Below, piece by piece: positions 58,003 to 64,000 of a stretch of 64,000 nt of DNA. Below the pieces are notes generated by a model, which ran no database searches, was not told the DNA's origin, and worked only from the letters and a program-made list of their open reading frames with translations. Position numbers and translations under genes: made by a program. Within the stretch, counting starts at the first letter, position 1. Each line of letters begins with the position of its first letter. The DNA is from an uncultured Flavobacteriales bacterium. Its GTDB lineage: Bacteria > Bacteroidota > Bacteroidia > Flavobacteriales_D > Crocinitomicaceae. The stretch spans positions 1 through 64,000 of the forward strand of contig CALEIK010000033.1 in NCBI GenBank assembly GCA_937876195.1, written 5' to 3'.

Positions 58003-60645
58003 ATGAAAGGAATTTGTTCATTTTTATTTAGTATACAAATTGTAATAGCTTCAGTGAGTTTTGCGCAACAAAACTTAGATGCTGTTAACTGTGGTGGAGC
58101 AACCCCTGCTTGCAATGACATTGGTGTTGGGTTTGACATTTCAACCGATAATTCTCAGGACATTGAAGATTTTACAACAGGTGGAGTTTCGAACCCTACA
58201 ATTAATCCTAACGCAATTCCAGGAAATTTAGGGTGCTTGCTGTCTGGGGAGACAACTTCGACGTTTATAGTAATAAACGTTACTACATCTGGAACTTTAG
58301 AGTGGTCAATACAAGGTCCAACTACTGGTTGTTTTGACTGGATTATGTGGCCCTATACTTTACCGACAAATGGAAATCCGTCACCAACTTGTGCGATGCT
58401 TCAAAATGACACTCAGCCACCGATTTCTTGTAACTGGAATGGCGCTTGTGGCGGGTTTACCGGTATGGCTAACCCTGGTAATTTACCAGCTGGGGCAGAT
58501 CAATCTGATTTTGAGTATGGACTGAATGTTGTCGCGGGAGAAAGCTACTTACTCTGTTTTTCAAATTATAGTGGACTCACATCAAGTGTAGATTTTGACT
58601 TCTTTGGAACAGCAGACGTTTCCTGTGTACCGACCACTCCTGATCAAACAATTTGTGAGAACACATCAGCAATTGTAGATATTTCAGCTCCGAGTATTAT
58701 CAGTCCAAGTTACAACTGGTTAGTTACTGATGGAGTATCAAATACAACGGGAGGCGTGGGAGTTGTTGTTACACCAACACAATCAACTACCTACATGGTT
58801 GAAATAACTGAAAATGAGCCAGGACCAAATTTTGGAATTGTCGTAGTAGATACATTCGATATAACTTTGGTTCCAGCTCCAACGCCAGATGCGGGTGTTG
58901 ACCAAAATGTATGCTTTGGTTTTCCAATTGCATTAGATGGAACAATTAGTGATCCAGCAAATACAATTTTATGGTCCTATACAGCACCTGGAATCGCTCC
59001 AGCTCCAGTTGTCAATTTCGCACCTAATGCATCGACCGAAGATCCTACCGTTACAACGAATCAAGTTGGAACGTATAATTTTATTTTAAGTGAAGACAAC
59101 GGAATTTGTCCTATAGAATACGATACGGCGGTAGTTACGATGTCCCAACTCACGGTAACAACAACAACCGCTCCCTCGTCTTGTGCAGGAATCTCTGACG
59201 GGCAGATTACTATTAACGCCCCAGGAGCAGTACAATATAGCTTTGACGGTGGTAATACGTGGGTAGCTAATAATATGGGGTCAACGTTTGGAGCTGGCAC
59301 ATACATGGTATGCGCTGTTACAGCATTGGGATGCGAACAATGCGTTAATGCGACGGTCACAAACCCTGCACCGGTCACAATTTCTGTAAGTAATGATACA
59401 TTGATCTGTCAGAATGGAACAGCTTACCTGTCAGCAAGTGCTACAGGCGGTACATCGTACGATTTTCATTGGGACTTTACTGCAAATACGGACTATTCTC
59501 AAAGTGTGAATCCAGTTGTAAATACTACGTATACGGTGTATGCTGAGAATCAAAATGGTTGTGTTTCACCATCAGAAACAATTGATGTAACTATTCGCCC
59601 TCCTTTGACAGGAACCATTTCGGCATGGGACACCGTTTGCCCAACTTATGATACTGATTTATTTGCTACGGTAACAGGAGGTCTTGGAATGCCGTACACA
59701 TTTGTATGGTCCACGGGTGATACAGAAGTTGGACCGGACAATGACATGATTAATGTAACTCCTGATATGACAATGAACTACACGGTTACTGTAACCGATG
59801 AATGTGAATCGTCACCATTGGTGATGTCAACAAACGTAAGAGTGTCTCCACTGCCTGTTCCTCAATACACAGTATTGAATCCAGAGCAATGTGAGCCTGC
59901 GGTGTTTGATATTGTTAATTCGACAGATCCAACGATGAGTCAATATGTTTATTGGCAGGTTGACAACGACGTGGAATACATCAACCAGGATACGATTACT
60001 ACCGAAGAATTATGGGGAGGATATTACGACATTCAAATGATTGTCACTTCTTATGAAGGTTGTGTTGATTCGTTGTCATTTGAAGATGCGTTAAATGTAA
60101 AGTACACGCCCGTAGCGGATTTCAAATATGCACCGAATCCTGTAACGATGTTCAATACAACGGTATTGTTTCAGAATCATTCGATGAATGCAGACACTTA
60201 CCAATGGTATTTCGCAGATGGATATCCGGGTGCGTCAGCACAAACGAATGTGAATGTTCAATTCCCCGATGGTGTAACTGGCGACTATGAAGTCATATTA
60301 ATTGCAACATCGGATTTAGGTTGTGCAGATACTCTCACACACACACTGATCGTTCACCCTGAAGTTATTATCTATGCACCTAATGCCTTTACACCAGACG
60401 GAGATGCATTTAACCAAACCTGGAAAGTGCACATGGAAGGAATTGATATTTATGATTTTGAGCTCTTGATCTATGATCGCTGGGGAGAAGTTATTTGGGA
60501 ATCACACGATATCAGCGTTGGTTGGGATGGTATGTACAATGGAAGACCAGTACCTGCAGGAACATATATTTGGACAATTAGCACCAAGGATTCCTTGAAC
60601 GACGGCAAGTATAACTATGAAGGACATGTGTCTATCATACGCTAA
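58003..60645 (+). CDS. T9SS type B surface protein with PKD-like domains
   Basis: An 880-residue secreted protein with signal peptide MKGICSFLFSIQIVIASVSFAQ. I chose ATG 58003 because the in-frame ATG at 57952 lies inside the previous gene. A first domain (about 23-195) has Cys-rich segments (NCGGATPACNDIGVG, DWIMWPYTLP). Several Ig/PKD-like repeats follow, for example VADFKYAPNPVTMFNTTVLFQNHSMNADTYQWYFADG. The C-terminal gliding-motility-type domain has APNAFTPDGDAFNQTWKV, YDRWGEVIWE and GTYIWTISTKD (about 800-880). Export by the type IX system and surface display are expected; binding partner unknown. Confidence 0.92.
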   Translation: MKGICSFLFSIQIVIASVSFAQQNLDAVNCGGATPACNDIGVGFDISTDNSQDIEDFTTGGVSNPTINPNAIPGNLGCLLSGETTSTFIVINVTTSGTLEWSIQGPTTGCFDWIMWPYTLPTNGNPSPTCAMLQNDTQPPISCNWNGACGGFTGMANPGNLPAGADQSDFEYGLNVVAGESYLLCFSNYSGLTSSVDFDFFGTADVSCVPTTPDQTICENTSAIVDISAPSIISPSYNWLVTDGVSNTTGGVGVVVTPTQSTTYMVEITENEPGPNFGIVVVDTFDITLVPAPTPDAGVDQNVCFGFPIALDGTISDPANTILWSYTAPGIAPAPVVNFAPNASTEDPTVTTNQVGTYNFILSEDNGICPIEYDTAVVTMSQLTVTTTTAPSSCAGISDGQITINAPGAVQYSFDGGNTWVANNMGSTFGAGTYMVCAVTALGCEQCVNATVTNPAPVTISVSNDTLICQNGTAYLSASATGGTSYDFHWDFTANTDYSQSVNPVVNTTYTVYAENQNGCVSPSETIDVTIRPPLTGTISAWDTVCPTYDTDLFATVTGGLGMPYTFVWSTGDTEVGPDNDMINVTPDMTMNYTVTVTDECESSPLVMSTNVRVSPLPVPQYTVLNPEQCEPAVFDIVNSTDPTMSQYVYWQVDNDVEYINQDTITTEELWGGYYDIQMIVTSYEGCVDSLSFEDALNVKYTPVADFKYAPNPVTMFNTTVLFQNHSMNADTYQWYFADGYPGASAQTNVNVQFPDGVTGDYEVILIATSDLGCADTLTHTLIVHPEVIIYAPNAFTPDGDAFNQTWKVHMEGIDIYDFELLIYDRWGEVIWESHDISVGWDGMYNGRPVPAGTYIWTISTKDSLNDGKYNYEGHVSIIR

Positions 60646-60668
60646 GTATTGAATTAACAAGAAAGTTG

Positions 60669-60702
60669 AAGCGTCTATCTAAATAAGGTAGACGCTTTTT
60701 TA
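60669..60702 (+). terminator. Terminator after the T9SS type B gene
   Basis: AAGCGTCTA (60669-60677) pairs with TAGACGCTT (60689-60697), with T-rich sequence directly after. It separates the gene from the hutU promoter. Confidence 0.8.
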
Positions 60703-60704
60703 AT

Positions 60705-60712
60705 TATCTTTG
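60705..60712 (+). promoter_or_regulatory. -7 promoter box for hutU
   Basis: TATCTTTG is a full consensus match 17 bp before the ATG at 60730, right behind the upstream terminator. No clear -33 element is visible. Confidence 0.6.
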
Positions 60713-60729
60713 TTCAAAACAAATTTGGT

Positions 60730-62730
60730 ATGGATAAAGCTGCGTTTAAAGGTGAAATATTGGAAGGAGTTCCCGCTCAAATTCCTGCAAAGAAACAACC
60801 TGAAAAGGGAATAAACAATGCCCCTAAACGAAAGCAACTCTTATCATCAGAAGAAAAAAAACTTGCACTTCAAAACGCACTGCGATACTTTCCAAAACAT
60901 CAACATGCCGAATTGGCAACGGAATTTTTAGAGGAGCTAAACACCTTCGGTCGAATCTATATGTACAGGTATAGACCTGACTACAAAATGTATGCGCGAC
61001 CAATTTCTGAATATCCAGGGAAATGTGAACAGGCCAAGGCAATTATGTTGATGATTCAGAATAACTTGGACTACGCCGTTGCACAGCACCCACACGAATT
61101 GATTACCTATGGAGGAAATGGTGCCGTTTTTCAAAATTGGATTCAGTACCGACTGACTATGAAATATTTGGCAGAAATGTCTGAAGAACAAACCCTCGTC
61201 ATGTATTCGGGACACCCAATGGGACTATTTCCTTCTCACAAAGATGCACCTCGCGTTGTAGTGACGAACGGAATGATGATTCCGAATTATTCTCAGCCAG
61301 ATGATTGGGAGAAATTCAATGCACTTGGTGTGACTCAATACGGACAAATGACGGCAGGGTCGTACATGTACATTGGACCACAAGGAATAGTACATGGAAC
61401 AACGATCACCGTATTGAATGGATTTAGAAAAATTGGTAAGCAACCAGCGGGTTCACTTTTTGTCACTTCGGGATTAGGAGGGATGAGTGGAGCGCAACCT
61501 AAGGCTGGAACAATTGCAGGTTGCATAACGGTATGTGCCGATGTGAACCCAAAAATTACCCGAATTCGCCACGAGCAAGGCTGGGTGAATGAAATTCTAG
61601 AAGATCTTGATGAATTGGTCGCGCGTGTAAGAGTCGCACAAACAAATAGGGAGATTGTTTCATTGGCTTACCTTGGAAATATCATCGACGTCTGGGAAAA
61701 GTTTGATGAAGCGAATTTGAAGATAGATTTAGGTTCCGACCAAACATCCTTGCATAATCCTTGGGCGGGAGGTTACTATCCTGCGGACCTGTCGTTTGAA
61801 GCAGCGAATGAATTGATGGCGAATGATCCAGGAGAATTTAAGCGCAAAGTTCAATCGTCATTGGTGCGGCACGCCGAAGCGATTAATAAACATACAGCGA
61901 AAGGCACGTACTTCTTTGATTATGGAAATGCATTTTTATTGGAAGCTTCACGCGCTGGTGCGGATGTCATGGCTGAAAACGGCATTGATTTTAAGTATCC
62001 ATCGTACGTGCAAGACATTATGGGACCGATGTGCTTTGATTATGGATTTGGCCCTTTTCGATGGGTGTGTGCATCAGGAGATCCGGAAGATCTAGCAAAG
62101 ACAGATGAATTGGCTTGTGCTGTTTTGGAAGAAATTATGTTGAACAGTCCAACCGAAATTCAACAACAAATGGCGGACAACATCCAATGGATCAAAGGTG
62201 CACAAGAGAATAAATTGGTGGTTGGATCGCAAGCAAGAATCCTATACGCTGATGCAGAAGGAAGAATGAAAATAGCGAAAGCATTTAACGATGCAATTGC
62301 CGCAGGAATCATTGGACCAGTGGTGTTGGGTAGAGATCACCACGATGTTTCAGGTACCGATTCACCTTACAGAGAGACTTCAAACATTTACGATGGTTCG
62401 CGTTTTACAGCGGATATGGCCATTCAAAATGTTATCGGTGATAGTTTCCGTGGCGCGACATGGGTTTCCATTCACAACGGCGGTGGAGTAGGTTGGGGAG
62501 AAGTCATTAACGGTGGATTTGGAATGTTGCTCGATGGGTCTTCTGATGCTGAGCGAAGATTAAAGTCAATGCTGCATTGGGATGTGAACAACGGAATTTC
62601 TAGGCGCAATTGGGCACGCAACGAAGGTGCAATTTTTGCCATAAAGCGTGCAATGGAAATAGAGCCTAATTTAAAGGTGACCGTTCCAGAACTGGTGGAT
62701 GATGCCATTTTGGATGGATTGAGTTTCTAA
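60730..62730 (+). CDS. hutU: Urocanate hydratase
   Basis: A 666-residue urocanase, the second enzyme of histidine degradation (urocanate to imidazolone propionate) with tightly bound NAD. The conserved active-site Cys435 is in GPMCFDYGFGPFRWVCASGDPEDL; LFVTSGLGGMSGAQPKAG is the NAD-binding segment and LGRDHHDVSGTDSPYRETSN is near the substrate site. It is longer than the about 557-residue Pseudomonas protein, as common in Bacteroidota. It has its own promoter; hutH, hutI and hutG are not in the window, so it stands alone here. Confidence 0.95.
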   Translation: MDKAAFKGEILEGVPAQIPAKKQPEKGINNAPKRKQLLSSEEKKLALQNALRYFPKHQHAELATEFLEELNTFGRIYMYRYRPDYKMYARPISEYPGKCEQAKAIMLMIQNNLDYAVAQHPHELITYGGNGAVFQNWIQYRLTMKYLAEMSEEQTLVMYSGHPMGLFPSHKDAPRVVVTNGMMIPNYSQPDDWEKFNALGVTQYGQMTAGSYMYIGPQGIVHGTTITVLNGFRKIGKQPAGSLFVTSGLGGMSGAQPKAGTIAGCITVCADVNPKITRIRHEQGWVNEILEDLDELVARVRVAQTNREIVSLAYLGNIIDVWEKFDEANLKIDLGSDQTSLHNPWAGGYYPADLSFEAANELMANDPGEFKRKVQSSLVRHAEAINKHTAKGTYFFDYGNAFLLEASRAGADVMAENGIDFKYPSYVQDIMGPMCFDYGFGPFRWVCASGDPEDLAKTDELACAVLEEIMLNSPTEIQQQMADNIQWIKGAQENKLVVGSQARILYADAEGRMKIAKAFNDAIAAGIIGPVVLGRDHHDVSGTDSPYRETSNIYDGSRFTADMAIQNVIGDSFRGATWVSIHNGGGVGWGEVINGGFGMLLDGSSDAERRLKSMLHWDVNNGISRRNWARNEGAIFAIKRAMEIEPNLKVTVPELVDDAILDGLSF

Positions 62731-62736
62731 ACGATA

Positions 62737-62760
62737 AAGGGAGACCTTTCGATCTCCCTT
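62737..62760 (-). terminator. Hairpin between convergent hutU and FISUMP genes
   Basis: AAGGGAGA (62737-62744) pairs perfectly with TCTCCCTT (62753-62760) over an 8-nt loop. On the minus strand it is followed by TTTAT. A near-identical hairpin recurs at 63786-63809. Confidence 0.7.
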
Positions 62761-62779
62761 CCTTATGAAAAAACTACAT

Positions 62780-62807
62780 GGTAACTGAGCTTCGTCGAAG
62801 TTACTCT
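62780..62807. repeat. Uninterrupted copy of the 3' flank (empty site)
   Basis: GGTAACTGAGCTTCG is followed directly by TCGAAGTTAC; together they are near-palindromic (GTAACT...CTTCG/CGAAGTTAC). The homologous flank at 63836-63905 has 45 bp between the same two blocks. Position 62801-62803 is the stop codon of the FISUMP gene. Confidence 0.75.
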
Positions 62808-63688
62808 TTGATAAATCGAGAGTTGAAGCTTCCTTGAACTGTTTGTAATTGGATGATGTAAACTCCAGATGGAAGTTGTTCTATTGAAAACGAAGTTTGT
62901 GTTTCTGTTTGAACTACTTCTCCTAATGAATTATAGATGTGGATTTGTTCTATAACTTCATCTGTTTGAACAGTTACTGCGCTCGTAGCTGGATTTGGAT
63001 AAATGGAAAACCGTGAATTCGATTTATCATTTATTCCCGCTGTCGCATCTTTTATACAGCGAACACACATACCGCTTGCGCGGGCAGAAGCGGAGTATAT
63101 CCCTGCAACGGAATAATTAAAGGCTAAATAAGATGCCCACTGATTCTCTACGTTACTCGAATAGTAATAACCAGTAGTACCTACCGTGTTAAGTACGCCA
63201 TCTGAATATTGGCGATAACCGGGCATTGGAAGTTTAAGTACAGAATTAAAGGCACCAACATCGTCTTGGCTACTCCAAGTGGCACGCTCGGCATCAAGTT
63301 CGGCAGTGGTTGGCAATCGATACCCTGTCGGACATGGATTGTTAATTCCACTTATGCCTTGCCATAAGTTGTCGTTTTGAGGATCAAGCCAATCAGTCGG
63401 AGCATTTGGATTAACAATAAAATCTGCATGCCCAGGTGTTTCGGTAGTACTCAATGTTGATGTAGTCGCAGATGTTAATAATTGATGCCCGTCTGCTGCC
63501 CTTCCCCATTGGTATAAATCACCATATGCCGCTGCATCAGTGCTACTTGTTGCCACTTGCGACGCACCTAAGTTGCGATCCATCCAAGTTTCACCTGTAA
63601 CTGGATTGGTCACATCTACAATTGTTGTTTGAGAATTAGCCGTAACAACGAATGTTAGGCTTAAAATGCTAAGTAATTGTTTTTTCAT
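62801..63688 (-). CDS. FISUMP-domain protein with T9SS type A sorting domain
   Basis: A 295-residue secreted protein with signal peptide MKKQLLSILSLTFVVTANSQ. Residues about 24-215 are the Fibrobacter succinogenes major paralogous (FISUMP) domain: TNPVTGETWMDRNLGAS, YGDLYQWGRAADGHQ, CPTGYRLPTTAELDAE, MCVRCIKD. The C-terminus (about 228-295, FSIYPNPATSAVTVQ, IHIYNSLGEVVQTE, LPSGVYIIQLQT, RFIKE) is a T9SS type A sorting domain. So it is exported and anchored at the surface. FISUMP function is unknown. Its 3' flank is a close relative of that of the next T9SS gene. Confidence 0.9.
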   Translation of the reverse strand: MKKQLLSILSLTFVVTANSQTTIVDVTNPVTGETWMDRNLGASQVATSSTDAAAYGDLYQWGRAADGHQLLTSATTSTLSTTETPGHADFIVNPNAPTDWLDPQNDNLWQGISGINNPCPTGYRLPTTAELDAERATWSSQDDVGAFNSVLKLPMPGYRQYSDGVLNTVGTTGYYYSSNVENQWASYLAFNYSVAGIYSASARASGMCVRCIKDATAGINDKSNSRFSIYPNPATSAVTVQTDEVIEQIHIYNSLGEVVQTETQTSFSIEQLPSGVYIIQLQTVQGSFNSRFIKE

Positions 63689-63785
63689 ATTGTATAGGTT
63701 TTAGATTTTGTACCAATTTAGGTGATTCCCGAATGAGATTTCATAATAGTTCAGCAATGGACAGTTCAGTTTACGAATAGCAAAA

Positions 63786-63809
63786 AAGGGAGATCTTTCA
63801 ACCTCCCTT
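63786..63809 (-). terminator. Terminator of the right-edge T9SS gene
   Basis: AAGGGAG (63786-63792) pairs with CTCCCTT (63803-63809). On the minus strand it is followed by TTTTTTG, a good T-run. It is a relative of the hairpin at 62737-62760. Confidence 0.8.
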
Positions 63810-63835
63810 CTTTATGAAAAAATGAAAAACTACTT

Positions 63836-63905
63836 GGTAACTGAGCTTCGGACATTGCGATGTACTGAGCCCGCCGAAGTGAGCTGCTCGAAATGTCGAA
63901 GTTAC
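63836..63905. repeat. REP-like element inserted in a duplicated 3' flank
   Basis: The flank reads GGTAACTGAGCTTCG, then 45 extra bases (63851-63895), then TCGAAGTTAC. The insertion contains GTACTGAGCCCGCCGAAGTG, typical of the Bacteroidota CTTCG/CTGAGC palindrome family. Its ends GACATT (63851-63856) and AATGTC (63892-63897) are inverted, with GAGC/GCTC nested inside. Confidence 0.75.
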
Positions 63906-64000
63906 CTTTTAACAAAGCGTTCTATAATAATTCCGTTTGCTGTTTTTACATGGATGATATAAACACCATTCGTCAACGATTCAACTGAGAACGTGTTTGT
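63902..64000 (-). CDS. C-terminal end of a second T9SS type A protein (partial)
   Basis: The minus strand reads in from the right edge: TNTFSVESLTNGVYIIHVKT, then ANGIIIERFVKR and a stop at 63902-63904. The FSVESLTNGVYIIHVKTANG phrase matches the last strands of the T9SS type A sorting domain and parallels LPSGVYIIQLQTVQG of the neighbouring FISUMP protein. The gene is tandem with it, with duplicated 3' flanks, and could be a paralogue; the body lies outside the window. Confidence 0.85.
   Translation of the reverse strand, partial: TNTFSVESLTNGVYIIHVKTANGIIIERFVKR

Noticed and set aside
1..64000. CRISPR arrays, tRNA or rRNA genes, integrases or transposases
   Set aside because: No regular repeat-spacer array, cloverleaf, rRNA segment or recombinase motif was seen by eye on either strand.

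Overview
The window looks like a chromosomal segment of a low-GC member of the Bacteroidota, most likely Flavobacteriales (a Crocinitomicaceae/Fluviicola-like lineage is my guess, not proven). The evidence is several cell-surface proteins ending in type IX secretion system (T9SS) sorting domains, DUF families typical of the phylum, start codons without Shine-Dalgarno boxes, and repeated matches to the Bacteroidota sigma-A promoter (TAnnTTTG at -7, TTTG/TTG near -33). I found no rRNA, tRNA, CRISPR array, prophage, integrase or intact insertion sequence.

Layout. 1-5.2 kb: the end of a T9SS cargo gene, a SpoIIE-type phosphatase, envelope proteins (PepSY-like, DUF2490, lipoprotein) and a type II NADH dehydrogenase. 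5.3-10 kb: a small accessory island with two GNAT acetyltransferases flanking a rifampin ADP-ribosyltransferase (Arr), a DinB/DUF1569 protein, a secreted prolyl oligopeptidase and an ABM-fold protein. 10-13.7 kb: a large SprB-repeat T9SS adhesin and a small barrel-like protein. 13.7-18.3 kb (minus): cold-shock protein, FabF, the Fe-S genes sufS-sufE-sufT, and TlyA. 18.4-24.5 kb (plus): pterin genes (QueD/PTPS-like, folE), a BI-1 protein, an overlooked 32-residue membrane peptide, a GH3 adenylase, a deoxynucleoside kinase and an HldD-like epimerase. 24.5-33.5 kb (minus): lipoproteins, two DUF4230 proteins, M20 peptidase, half-size TauE, DUF4197, LuxE-like acyl-protein synthetase, nucleoside transporter, bifunctional nuclease and etfBA. 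33.7-37.1 kb: pdhB and two membrane proteins.

37.4-57.5 kb is the fused str-S10-spc-alpha supercluster (rpsL to rplQ, without tuf, adk or map), followed by carA and eno. Spacing between genes is 0-60 bp as far as infA. It then widens abruptly to 71-158 bp in the alpha-operon part, where the spacers carry inverted repeats. Three of these are perfect 6-bp hairpins with the same GGGAA loop, and the rpoA-rplQ spacer has crossing inverted repeats that could form a pseudoknot. This is the best candidate for an undescribed regulatory system here: probably r-protein autoregulation or RNA processing.

57.6-64 kb returns to surface proteins: a secreted 117-residue protein beside an 880-residue T9SS/PKD protein, a lone urocanate hydratase (hutU), and two tandem T9SS genes whose 3' flanks are homologous. 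One flank carries a precise 45-bp insertion of a REP-like palindrome that the other lacks. Related REP-like sequence appears to sit in frame inside the phosphatase gene near 0.4 kb, and a copy lies upstream of pdhB.
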